A stretch of DNA of 23,871 bases from VGBK01 sp964354255 (GCA_964354255.1 CAYGYX010000031.1:1-23871); one strand, 5' to 3'; positions 14,636 through 20,649 are shown, counted from the first letter of the stretch. Made by a program: numbers and translations. Notes: generated by a model from the sequence alone, not told the origin.

Positions 14636-14899
14636 GTGGTGAGTACCGGCATCGTTCGCAGGATCGACGACCTCGGGCGGATAGTGATCCCCGCCGAGAT
14701 GCGCCACATCCTCGGGGTGAAGGAAGGCGACCAGCTGGAGATCAGCCTCGAGGGCGACCACATCGCCATCCGGCCCCGCCTTCCCCGCCTGGTCGCCCAG
14801 TTCACGATCGACCGCAAGAAGCGGGTCGCCCTCGCCAACGAGTCGGTAGTGCTCGAGCCGGGGGATTACGTCATCGAGCGCATCGGCCGTAAGCGCTGA
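14636..14899 (+). CDS. AbrB/MazE-type (SpoVT-AbrB) DNA-binding regulator
   Basis: An 87-residue protein. Residues 4-47 are a classical AbrB swapped-hairpin domain: GIVRRIDDLGRIVIPAEMR then LGVKEGDQLEI then GDHIAIRP, closely like the transition-state regulator AbrB and SpoVT. The C-terminal ~40 residues (VAQFTIDRKKRVALANESVVLEPGDYVIERIG) are unlike the short tail of AbrB and may mediate oligomerisation. No adjacent toxin is on this strand, so it is more likely a DNA-binding regulator than an antitoxin; targets are unknown. The start is GTG at 14636, 6 bases after GGAGG; the next GTG (14639) is also possible. It converges on rsmI with an 8-base gap. Confidence 0.9.
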   Translation: MVSTGIVRRIDDLGRIVIPAEMRHILGVKEGDQLEISLEGDHIAIRPRLPRLVAQFTIDRKKRVALANESVVLEPGDYVIERIGRKR

Positions 14900-14907
14900 G
14901 CCCCCCG

Positions 14908-15747
14908 TCAGCCCTCGCCTTCCCGGCGGCGGGCCATGGCCGCTTCGTAGAGCGCCCGGCGGCGGATCCCCCGCTCCCCGGCTGCCACGCGGCAGGCGGT
15001 GGAAAGGGCGGACCCGCCGGCCACCAGCCCCTCGACCTGCGCCAGGGCCGCGGCGAGGTCCGGCCCGGCCTCGGGCGCTCCCCCCACCACCAGGGTCACC
15101 TCCCCGCGAGCCGGGCTCTCCGCCCAGTGCTGCTTGGCCCCATCGAGCGATCCCCGCCAGATCTCCTCATGCAGCTTGGTCATCTCCCGGCAGACGGCGC
15201 AGGGACGGTCCCCGCCCAGGGCGGCGGCTAGGTCGGCCAGGTCGGCCGCGAGGCGGCCGGGGGAGCAGAACAAGATCATCGTCCGGGGCTCCCCGGCCAG
15301 GGTGAAGAGGCGCTCTGCTCGCCGCTCGCCCCGGCGCGGCAGAAAGCCCTCGAAGACGAAGCGGTCGGCGGGCAGGCCGGAGACTGCCGCCGCCAGGGTC
15401 ACCGCGCTCGGCCCGGGCACGCCGGTGACCACCGCCCTCACCTCCACTGCTGCCCGCACCGCGCTCAGGCCGGGGTCGCTGATGGTGGGGACGCCGGCGT
15501 CGGTGAGCAAGGCCACCGTCTCCCCCGACGCCAGCCGCCCGGCCAGCTCGGCGGCCCGCTCGGCCTCGTTGCCCACGAAGTAGGAGCGCACCGGGCGGGA
15601 GACACCCAGATGACCGAGGAGGATCCGCGCCCGGCGGGTGTCCTCCGCGTAGACGAGGTCGGCGGAGCGCAGCGCCTCGGCCAGGCGGGGTGGGGCATCG
15701 GCCAGGTTGCCGATGGGGCTCGCGCAGAGGATCAGCGTTCCGGGCAC
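14908..15747 (-). CDS. rsmI: 16S rRNA (cytidine-1402-2'-O)-methyltransferase
   Basis: SAM-dependent tetrapyrrole-methylase-fold enzyme that 2'-O-methylates C1402 in the 16S rRNA decoding centre. It is 279 residues. ASPIGNLADAPPR (9-21), YAEDTRRARILL (33-44), TDAGVPTISDPG (82-93) and GVPGPSAV are the family blocks. FEGFLPRRGERR and the REMTKLHEEIWRG segment complete it. The start is GTG at 15747. There is no SD, but TATCCT lies exactly 6 bases upstream, so the mRNA is probably leaderless. It follows the PIN-domain gene by 14 bases yet seems to have its own promoter. Confidence 0.95.
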   Translation of the reverse strand: MPGTLILCASPIGNLADAPPRLAEALRSADLVYAEDTRRARILLGHLGVSRPVRSYFVGNEAERAAELAGRLASGETVALLTDAGVPTISDPGLSAVRAAVEVRAVVTGVPGPSAVTLAAAVSGLPADRFVFEGFLPRRGERRAERLFTLAGEPRTMILFCSPGRLAADLADLAAALGGDRPCAVCREMTKLHEEIWRGSLDGAKQHWAESPARGEVTLVVGGAPEAGPDLAAALAQVEGLVAGGSALSTACRVAAGERGIRRRALYEAAMARRREGEG

Positions 15748-15753
15748 GAGGCG

Positions 15754-15759
15754 AGGATA
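15754..15759 (-). promoter_or_regulatory. -10 element (TATCCT) for leaderless rsmI
   Basis: TATCCT on the minus strand, then 6 bases, then the GTG of rsmI. It lies between the PIN gene stop (15762) and rsmI, so rsmI may be expressed independently of the toxin operon. Confidence 0.5.
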
Positions 15760-15761
15760 GG

Positions 15762-16178
15762 TCAGGGGAGCAGCTCGAAGGCGACGGTGTGCATCGGCCG
15801 GACCGTGCCGAAGTGACGCCGGTCGAAGGTGGCGATCTGCCTGATGCCGAGGCGCTCGCCGGCGGCGACGACGGAGGCGTCCACCGTGCCGAGCGGGAGC
15901 TCCCGATAGCGCCAGACCAGGTCCGCCATGCGTAGCCAGTCACCAGCCGGGGCCGGCTCCACGGCGAAGTCACCGGCTGCCAGGTCCCCGAGGAAGCGCA
16001 CCTCGGCCTCCGCCCCCAGCCGACTCCCCAGCAGGTAGGTGACCTCGGTGATCACCAGCACCGGCACCACCAGCGGACCGGGATGGGTACGCAGCAGCGC
16101 CAGCGCTCGCTCGTGGTGCCGATCGTCCGCATCGACGTAGGCGTACAGCGGGCCGGCGTCGACCAGGACGGCGGCTAT
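15762..16178 (-). CDS. VapC-like PIN-domain toxin; no ordinary start codon
   Basis: A PIN-domain ribonuclease-like frame of up to ~138 residues. The four acidic positions of PIN nucleases are visible: LVDAGPLYAYV (first Asp), ITEVTYLLG (Glu), TVDASVVAAGE (Asp) and IATFDRRHFG (Asp). Together with the ribbon-helix-helix gene just upstream it forms a VapBC-type toxin-antitoxin pair. The oddity is the start. In this frame there is no ATG or GTG until base 16070, which would remove the first catalytic Asp and ~36 residues. At the expected position the frame reads ATA (16178-16176) overlapping the antitoxin TAG as ATAG, where ATGA would be usual; CTG two codons before the first Asp is another option. 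The gene may use a rare start, be mutated, or be mis-sequenced. The left boundary of translation is therefore uncertain. Confidence 0.75.
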   Translation of the reverse strand: MAAVLVDAGPLYAYVDADDRHHERALALLRTHPGPLVVPVLVITEVTYLLGSRLGAEAEVRFLGDLAAGDFAVEPAPAGDWLRMADLVWRYRELPLGTVDASVVAAGERLGIRQIATFDRRHFGTVRPMHTVAFELLP

Positions 16179-16396
16179 CGGCCCACCTCGCCGGCGAGGA
16201 TCTCCTCCATCCGCTCGGAGACATCGGAACGCCCGCTGCGCCCGGCGGCGGTGGCCCCCAGCCGGCGTCCTGCCCCCCCGACGTGTCGTTCGATGGCCTC
16301 GCGGGTCAGTTCGGAGATCGTCACGCCGCGACGCTCCGCCTCATGCCGCAGGCGCGCGTCGAGATCGTCGGGCAGTTTGACCGTGGTCCGCTTCAT
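16175..16396 (-). CDS. Ribbon-helix-helix antitoxin (VapB-like)
   Basis: A 73-residue protein. Residues 1-40 form a ribbon-helix-helix DNA-binding domain: KRTTVKLPDDLDARLRHEAERRG (beta strand plus helix A), then VTISELTREAIERHV (helix B). The tail (SDVSERMEEILAGEVGR) is typical of the segment that wraps the PIN toxin. The ATG at 16396 is preferred because the ribbon strand begins there; an in-frame ATG at 16408 lies within the inverted repeat. No SD is present. The ATG overlaps the DUF192 stop as ATGA, and a TATGCT hexamer 7 bases upstream would also allow a leaderless transcript, so the gene may be read in two ways. It overlaps the toxin frame by 4 bases. Confidence 0.88.
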   Translation of the reverse strand: MKRTTVKLPDDLDARLRHEAERRGVTISELTREAIERHVGGAGRRLGATAAGRSGRSDVSERMEEILAGEVGR

Positions 16397-16749
16397 GTAT
16401 GCCAGCATACCCGAGTCTGACCGACGCGGGAAGGCCGGCGCGCCAGGACCGCCAGCACCGCCCCCCTCGGCGGCAGCGGTCGCGAGAGAGGCAGCTCCAT
16501 GACCCAACAAGCCCCCGGGTCCCAGAACAGCCGGCCGGGGCGGAGCGCGCCCACCCGCCGCACCTGGCCGCCGGGGCCCAACGACGCCACCCCCAGCGGC
16601 TCACGCATGCCGAAGCCGTGCACCGATCGGGCCCGCAGCAGCAGGCCCCTCCCCCGCGATCGGGGGCGCAGGCCCCGCCGGCGCTCCCGCCGGGTCCGGG
16701 CCACCAGCAGGGGCCCGGAGCGCCATCCGGGCCCCACCGCTTCGACCAC
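16393..16749 (-). CDS. DUF192-family protein
   Basis: About 118 residues. The core SVHGFGMREPLGVASLGPGG, followed by QVRRVGALRPGRLFW and CWVMEL, matches the DUF192 pattern (usually VHTFGMRFPIDVAFLD..G.V..V..L.PGR...AR.VLE). The preceding R..RRGLRPRS.G.GLLLR corresponds to the usual R..GLLGR..LL region. Function is unknown; DUF192 is a small beta fold found in bacteria and archaea. The GC-rich third-position codon use supports coding on this strand up to about residue 100, after which the tail looks unselected. The start is uncertain: GTG at 16749 is chosen to avoid overlap with bL37; ATG at 16791 would share CATG with the bL37 start. The stop overlaps the antitoxin ATG as ATGA. Confidence 0.65.
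   Translation of the reverse strand: MVEAVGPGWRSGPLLVARTRRERRRGLRPRSRGRGLLLRARSVHGFGMREPLGVASLGPGGQVRRVGALRPGRLFWDPGACWVMELPLSRPLPPRGAVLAVLARRPSRVGQTRVCWHT
16397..16410. promoter_or_regulatory. Inverted repeat GTATGC-CA-GCATAC at the antitoxin start: likely operator overlapping -10
   Basis: Perfect 6-bp arms with a 2-bp spacer sit directly before the antitoxin ATG. On the minus strand the repeat contains TATGCT, 7 bases from the ATG, which fits a -10 element for a leaderless mRNA. Ribbon-helix-helix antitoxins usually repress their own operon by binding such short inverted repeats, so autorepression here is a reasonable inference. Confidence 0.5.
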
Positions 16750-16773
16750 GGCGGCGTGCTGCCTCAGGGCTGG

Positions 16774-16779
16774 TACCCT
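16774..16779 (+). promoter_or_regulatory. -10 element (TACCCT) for the bL37 gene
   Basis: TACCCT lies 10 bases before the bL37 ATG, predicting a leader of 3-4 bases; no SD exists there. It sits in the 40-base divergent gap with the DUF192 gene. Confidence 0.45.
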
Positions 16780-16789
16780 CCCCCCGGTC

Positions 16790-16873
16790 ATGGCCAAGGC
16801 AAAGCGCCGCAAGCGGGACTCCCGCAGGAGCAAGGCCAACCACGGGCGCCGGCCCAACGCCGGCCGCGGTTAG
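16790..16873 (+). CDS. Ribosomal protein bL37 (27 residues)
   Basis: A tiny, very basic protein: MAKAKRRKRDSRRSKANH followed by GRRPNAGRG. The KANHG(K/R)RPNA ending and the MAK-plus-basic start match bL37, a short large-subunit protein recognised in actinobacterial (notably mycobacterial) ribosomes, where it is about 24 residues. Here it is three residues longer (GRG tail). The gene is commonly missed because of its size; a longer in-frame opening (from 16499) has only these last 27 codons in common with any known family and runs antisense through DUF192. The ATG at 16790 lacks an SD but follows a TACCCT hexamer. The 98 bases after the stop contain only a weak 6-bp hairpin (16920-16937). Confidence 0.85.
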   Translation: MAKAKRRKRDSRRSKANHGRRPNAGRG

Positions 16874-16971
16874 CCGCCCGGTCGAGCCGCGCCCTCCCGG
16901 CCTCCTCACCCTCAACGTAGGGCGTCTCGCCACGCCCGGGAAGCCCCTTGCGCAGAGCGCCGGAGCGAGCC

Positions 16972-17439
16972 TTAGGCCGGTGGCGGGGGCGGTGGCGGGG
17001 GCGGCAGCTGCGCCTCACCGGGCGCCCGCTTGGGCAGGGTGATCCCCGCCTCAGCCAGCAGCCCCACGGTGAGCCCGGCGGAGACGATGAGCCCCAAGAT
17101 GGTGCCGATGAACACGCTTGAGGACTCGGTGATGAGCCGTATCAGGATCAGCACGAACCCGACGGCGGCGAGCCCGAGCGCCACGTACTCGGCCTTGACC
17201 TGCCAGGCCCCGACTCTCCCTCTGCCGGTCGCCTTCAGGGCCAGGATGGCGGCGGCGCCGATGGCGCACAGAGAACCGAACCAGGCGTAGAAGCCCGCCC
17301 CGAAGCCGTCCACCTGCGCCAAGGCGACATCCACGAACCCACCGGCCCGGTACCACGGGACGAACAGCAGGTTCACCACCAGCACGATCCCGGCAGCCAG
17401 GATCCACTTCTGGCGCGTAGTCAGGCTGTCCTTCTCCAT
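16972..17439 (-). CDS. Four-helix membrane protein with polyproline C-terminus (tandem paralogue A)
   Basis: A 155-residue membrane protein of unknown function. Four hydrophobic helices lie at about 12-29, 48-67, 82-101 and 107-126. Helix 1 ends in FVPWYR, helix 2 begins with GFYAWFGSLCAIGAA, and helices 3-4 contain LIRLITESSSVFIGTILGLI. The C-terminus is nine prolines and an alanine directly before the stop. It is clearly paralogous to the next gene upstream on the minus strand (shared PWYR, FGAGF/FDAGF.AWFGSLC.IAA, VKAEY/LKAEH, RL.TE..S.FIG). The ATG at 17439 is favoured, with GGGAGGG 4-5 bases upstream; ATG at 17442 is also possible. Confidence 0.85.
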   Translation of the reverse strand: MEKDSLTTRQKWILAAGIVLVVNLLFVPWYRAGGFVDVALAQVDGFGAGFYAWFGSLCAIGAAAILALKATGRGRVGAWQVKAEYVALGLAAVGFVLILIRLITESSSVFIGTILGLIVSAGLTVGLLAEAGITLPKRAPGEAQLPPPPPPPPPA

Positions 17440-17535
17440 CATCCCTCCCATCGATTGCGGCCTGGTCCTATCCATTCTGGTAGCAGCCGGGGCAGGTTGC
17501 CGCGCAACCGTCGAGCCGGCCGGGCCCCACGCGCT

Positions 17536-17561
17536 TCGGGGGCCGCCGTAGCGGCCCCCGA
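17536..17561 (-). terminator. Strong hairpin downstream of paralogue B
   Basis: A perfect 11-bp stem (17536-17546 with 17551-17561) with a 4-base loop, 23 bases after the stop of the 17585-18046 gene. There is no U-tract on the minus strand, so it may act as a weak or Rho-assisted terminator, or protect the mRNA 3' end. Confidence 0.6.
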
Positions 17562-17584
17562 GAGGCTCTCGATCCTCAGCAGGC

Positions 17585-18046
17585 CTAGGCCGGCGGCGGC
17601 GGAGGCGGGTTGCTGCCACCACCGAGGGACTTGAAGTCCTGGATGGCGTAGCCCTCCTGCTTCATGGCCAGGAAGGCCCCGTAGCCGAGGGCGATCGCCA
17701 GGATCAGGCCGATCCACAGGCCGATGAACATGGACGTCGTCTCGGTGACCAGTCTCAAGAAGATGAACAGGAGACCGAGGGCGGCCAGGAGCAGGGCGAT
17801 GTGCTCGGCCTTCAGCGGGCCGGCGTTGATCTTCATGTTGGCGAAGACCTTGAGGGCGATAATGACCGCGGCGGCGATGCCGCAGAGCGACCCGAACCAG
17901 GCCAGGAAGCCGGCGTCAAAGGCATTAGCGCTGGCGCTGAAGCCGAAAGCGCTCACCCGGTACCACGGCAGGAACAGGTTGATGATGAGCAGGATCCCCG
18001 CCCCCAGGACGATCTTCTGCCCCAACTTCAGCTTGCTCAGATCCAT
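17585..18046 (-). CDS. Four-helix membrane protein with polyproline C-terminus (tandem paralogue B)
   Basis: A 153-residue membrane protein, paralogue of the preceding entry and of unknown function. Helices lie at about 10-27, 46-66, 80-100 and 104-125. Shared landmarks are FLPWYR, FDAGFLAWFGSLCGIAAA, LKAEHIALLLAALG and RLVTETTSMFIGLWIG. The C-terminal tail (KSLGGGSNPPPPPPA) has six prolines then alanine before the stop. ATG 18046 has GAGGTG 4 bases upstream. A strong hairpin separates it from paralogue A, so the two may be separately transcribed. Both carry CCAGAATG about 20-40 bases upstream of the start, whose meaning is unclear. The gap up to the HExxH lipoprotein stop (18047-18143) holds no other gene. 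Confidence 0.85.
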   Translation of the reverse strand: MDLSKLKLGQKIVLGAGILLIINLFLPWYRVSAFGFSASANAFDAGFLAWFGSLCGIAAAVIIALKVFANMKINAGPLKAEHIALLLAALGLLFIFLRLVTETTSMFIGLWIGLILAIALGYGAFLAMKQEGYAIQDFKSLGGGSNPPPPPPA

Positions 18047-18143
18047 GCTCACCTCGTTAGTCGCGACTTGGACTGTGCGCATTCTGGCAGAGACGGCAAC
18101 GCCATGTGTAACCCGCCCACCCTCGGCCCCGACTCGCGCCGGC

Positions 18144-19514
18144 TCACTCCTCGGGCTCCAGTCGGAGCGTCTCGACCAGCGCCCGGCCGGCCGCCGGGTC
18201 GTCCGCCACCACCAGCAGCACCTGTGCCCCGACACGCTGGATGAAGACAAAGGCATCGCCCTCGAGCACGGTGGTCCCGGCCTCCTCGTCGATCACCGGT
18301 GAGCCGACCGCCATGCTCGCCTCCAGCGAATCGACCAGGGCCGGGGCCAGCTCCTCGGCGTCCCGGGGCGTGTCGCCCTCGAACAGGTAGGCAAAGGCCA
18401 CCCGGGACCCATCCCAGTGGAGGCGGTAGGCATCTCCGCCCCACCCCCCGGCGGCGACCGTGGCGTCCCCGTCGCCGATGCCGTCGAGCAGGTAGAGCAT
18501 GAGGTTCCACTCCCCGAACTCCCCCTCCTCGTACGCCTCGTAGCCCTCCAGGGCGGTGGCGGCCAGCTCCACCGGGCGGGCCGGTTCCAGGATGAAGTAG
18601 GCGGTGGGATGCATGATCTGCTCCACCGTGGTGGGCAGCAGCTCGTAGGCCTGGTCCACGGCGGCGATGCCCCCCTCCTCCACCAGCCGCTCCGCGAACC
18701 CGAAGCCCCACTCGTAGGGGAAGGCGAGGTCCTCCCCTATCCACCCGGGGAGGGAGTCGAGCACGGTGGTGTCGGTCTCCAGCGACTCCAGCACCGCCTC
18801 AACCTGCTCCTCGGGAGAGAGCCCCTCCTGGAGGTAGACCATCTGGAAGTAGGTGGCATCCCCCTCGGCCAGCGCCTGCAGGGCGGCCGCCTGGTGGTAG
18901 CGCTCGGCTTCGACCAGGCCGTCCAGGGTGGCGGTCAGCCCGAAGTGCTGGTCGACCAGGGCGTGGACGAGTTCGTGCACGATGATGGTGCGGGCCAGCG
19001 GGCTCAGTTCCTCGCCGCCGGCCACCACCAGCTCCCCGGTATCGCCGTCGTAGAAGCCACCCACCTGTTCCGCATAGAGGTCGGCCACCGCCGCGGCCAG
19101 GTCGACGTCGGCAGGGAGGATGCCGAGCAGTTGCCCGAAGGCCTGCTCGACGGCCAGGTCCTCCGCGTCGAGCTCCTCCGCCAGGTCGGCCCGCACCCGG
19201 GCGGCCAGGTCATCGGGGGAGAGCACAGTGACCTCGATCGGCTCCAGGAAGCGCCGGCCCCGCAGGTCCTCGGTGGCCGCGATTAGCTCCTGGATGCCCA
19301 ACGGCGTGTCGCCCGCATCGCCGGCGCTGGTGGTGGCGGCCTGGGTGGTGGTCGTGGCTCCGCTGGTGGTAGTCGCCGCGGTAGTGCTCGTGACCGCGCT
19401 GGTGGTCGTGCCTCCGGTAGTCGTCGGCCAGTCCACCTCCTCGCCACAGGCGACCAGGAGCAGGGCAGCAGCGGCCAGGAAGATGATGGAGCGCTTCACG
19501 GGATAGGGCCTCAT
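18144..19514 (-). CDS. Lipoprotein with HExxH metallopeptidase-like domain and Thr-rich linker
   Basis: A 456-residue secreted lipoprotein. The signal peptide ends in the lipobox LVAC (Cys23). Residues ~30-66 are a Thr/Ser/Ala low-complexity linker, a likely O-glycosylated spacer. The globular part contains IIVHELVHALVDQHFGL with His180, Glu181 and His184, followed 33 residues later by LAEGDATYF (Glu217), the expected third ligand of a gluzincin-like site. The HELVHAL.DQHF plus EGDAT pattern resembles a family of surface proteins in halophilic archaea and actinobacteria (my recollection, to be checked). Peptidase activity is inferred. ATG 19514 has a TACCCT 15 bases upstream; GTG 19499 (KRSIIFL...) is an alternative start that also gives a good signal peptide. 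Confidence 0.85.
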   Translation of the reverse strand: MRPYPVKRSIIFLAAAALLLVACGEEVDWPTTTGGTTTSAVTSTTAATTTSGATTTTQAATTSAGDAGDTPLGIQELIAATEDLRGRRFLEPIEVTVLSPDDLAARVRADLAEELDAEDLAVEQAFGQLLGILPADVDLAAAVADLYAEQVGGFYDGDTGELVVAGGEELSPLARTIIVHELVHALVDQHFGLTATLDGLVEAERYHQAAALQALAEGDATYFQMVYLQEGLSPEEQVEAVLESLETDTTVLDSLPGWIGEDLAFPYEWGFGFAERLVEEGGIAAVDQAYELLPTTVEQIMHPTAYFILEPARPVELAATALEGYEAYEEGEFGEWNLMLYLLDGIGDGDATVAAGGWGGDAYRLHWDGSRVAFAYLFEGDTPRDAEELAPALVDSLEASMAVGSPVIDEEAGTTVLEGDAFVFIQRVGAQVLLVVADDPAAGRALVETLRLEPEE

Positions 19515-19529
19515 CGGTCGAGCGGGGCC

Positions 19530-19535
19530 AGGGTA
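19530..19535 (-). promoter_or_regulatory. Possible -10 element (TACCCT) for the HExxH lipoprotein gene
   Basis: TACCCT on the minus strand ends 15 bases before ATG 19514, predicting a leader of about 8 bases. The same hexamer precedes metG, bL37 and the CHAD gene. Confidence 0.4.
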
Positions 19536-19570
19536 CCCGTCCCGCCGGCGAAGCCGACGCCTCGCGCCGC

Positions 19571-20542
19571 TCAGCGCCGGGAGGCCGTCCAGTAGGACCC
19601 GATGCGTCGGACGAAGGCCCCGGGGGGCTCGGCGTAGACCAGCTCGCCCAGAGGGCGGGCGGCGGCGCGCAGGCGATCCTGTTCCTCCGCCACCAGAGCC
19701 AGCAACAGGCGTCGCTCGGCCTCATCGGGCACCAGCTGCAGATCGGTCCCGACGGCTGCCCCGAGCACGGTGAAGTCGTGCTCGTCCCCCAGGGTCTCCG
19801 CCAGCCGGTCGGCGGCGCCGGCCAGCGAACCGAGCACCTCCGGCCAGGCCGGCTCGAGGGCCTCCACCTGGTAGCGGAGGTACTTGGCCGCCTTGCGCCA
19901 GAGGTGGAAGGCGGCGGCGTCATCCAGCCGGAAGGCGTCCTTCATGCGGTTGCGGCCCTGGCGGTACACCCGGCGCAGGCCGGGGGCGATGGCCTCGAAC
20001 CCGTTCGGCACCATGCCCGATCCCGGGCCCTCCGGCGCCCAGGCGGCGAAGCGGCGGCGGCAGGCCCGCAGCGTGGTGAGGGTGTCCACCACCGCTCCCG
20101 GCCGGTCGGCAGCCTCGCCTCTGCCCGCCTCCCGGCCCCCCGCCAGGCGTTCCCGCCACGCCGCCAGCGCGCTCGTCGGCAGGGAGCCGGCATGGTCCTC
20201 CAGCAGGCGATCGAGGGTGAGCGCCAGCACTGCGCGGTCGCGGGCCCCGGCCAGGCCCCGCGCCCCTTCCCGCAGCACGGCGTTCTCGTTGCGGTAGGCC
20301 TCCTCGCCCACCGCGTCCCGGGTGAGGCGGATCATCGCCCGGACCCGCTTCATCGCCTTACGAGCCGTGTGGATGCCGGCCTCGGGCCCCTCGGTGGGGT
20401 GAGCCAGGGCGGCACAAGCCCGGTCGAGGTACTCCAGGCAGATCCTCTTGATGCCGGGCCCGAGCGCTTCCTCCCGGGCGATGGCCGGGCCGTGCGGGCC
20501 GGCGGCGGGGTTGGGGAGGGGCCCCGGGTGCACGGTGGTCAC
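19571..20542 (-). CDS. CHAD-domain protein
   Basis: A 323-residue, His/Arg/Lys-rich helical protein consisting of one CHAD domain and no CYTH domain. Landmarks are IHTARKAMKRVRAMIRL (about residues 58-74), VYRQGRNRMKDAF (about 191-203), FHLWRKAAKYLRYQVEAL (about 211-228) and LGDEHDFTVL (about 249-258), the two basic helix repeats and acidic motif of CHAD. CHAD domains bind inorganic polyphosphate and often localise to polyP granules; that role here is from family knowledge. The start GTG 20542 lacks an SD and has TACCCT 8 bases upstream, so a leaderless or near-leaderless mRNA is likely. It precedes the HExxH lipoprotein by 56 bases on the same strand, though that gene appears to have its own promoter. 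Confidence 0.9.
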   Translation of the reverse strand: MTTVHPGPLPNPAAGPHGPAIAREEALGPGIKRICLEYLDRACAALAHPTEGPEAGIHTARKAMKRVRAMIRLTRDAVGEEAYRNENAVLREGARGLAGARDRAVLALTLDRLLEDHAGSLPTSALAAWRERLAGGREAGRGEAADRPGAVVDTLTTLRACRRRFAAWAPEGPGSGMVPNGFEAIAPGLRRVYRQGRNRMKDAFRLDDAAAFHLWRKAAKYLRYQVEALEPAWPEVLGSLAGAADRLAETLGDEHDFTVLGAAVGTDLQLVPDEAERRLLLALVAEEQDRLRAAARPLGELVYAEPPGAFVRRIGSYWTASRR

Positions 20543-20550
20543 ATCGACTC

Positions 20551-20556
20551 AGGGTA
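20551..20556 (-). promoter_or_regulatory. -10 element (TACCCT) for the CHAD gene
   Basis: TACCCT on the minus strand lies 8 bases before the GTG start, with no SD between, consistent with a leaderless or 1-2 base leader mRNA. Confidence 0.45.
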
Positions 20557-20598
20557 GCCCGGCCCGGGCCAATCGCAGCCGGGCGATCCCCACAACGG

Positions 20599-20649
20599 CC
20601 GGGGCGCCCAGCGGGCGCCCCGGGATTCCTCTGGTGGGCCTTCGGCCCA
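20599..20649 (-). terminator. Tandem hairpins downstream of the Cys-containing lipoprotein gene
   Basis: Two hairpins follow the stop at 20658. The first met by the polymerase is TGGGCC-TTC-GGCCCA (20635-20649). The second is an 11-bp perfect stem with a 3-base loop (20599-20623). Neither has a clear U-tract on the minus strand, as is common in GC-rich genomes. Confidence 0.65.

Noticed and set aside
16499..16873. A 124-codon plus-strand frame ending in bL37
   Set aside because: Only the last 27 codons match anything. The rest is low-complexity Arg/Pro/Ser, antisense to DUF192 codons, and the internal ATG at 16790 has a good promoter-like element.
16920..16937. GGGCGT/ACGCCC hairpin after bL37
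   Set aside because: A 6-bp stem without a T-tract; not distinguishable from background in GC-rich DNA.
17455..18085. CCAGAATG before both tandem membrane genes as a shared promoter
   Set aside because: The spacing to the starts differs, no -35 partner is found, and it may only reflect duplication; noted in the gene entry but not called.
19333..19432. Repetitive Thr-codon region as a tandem repeat or CRISPR-like array
   Set aside because: It is irregular, in frame, and explained as the Thr/Ser/Ala linker of the lipoprotein.
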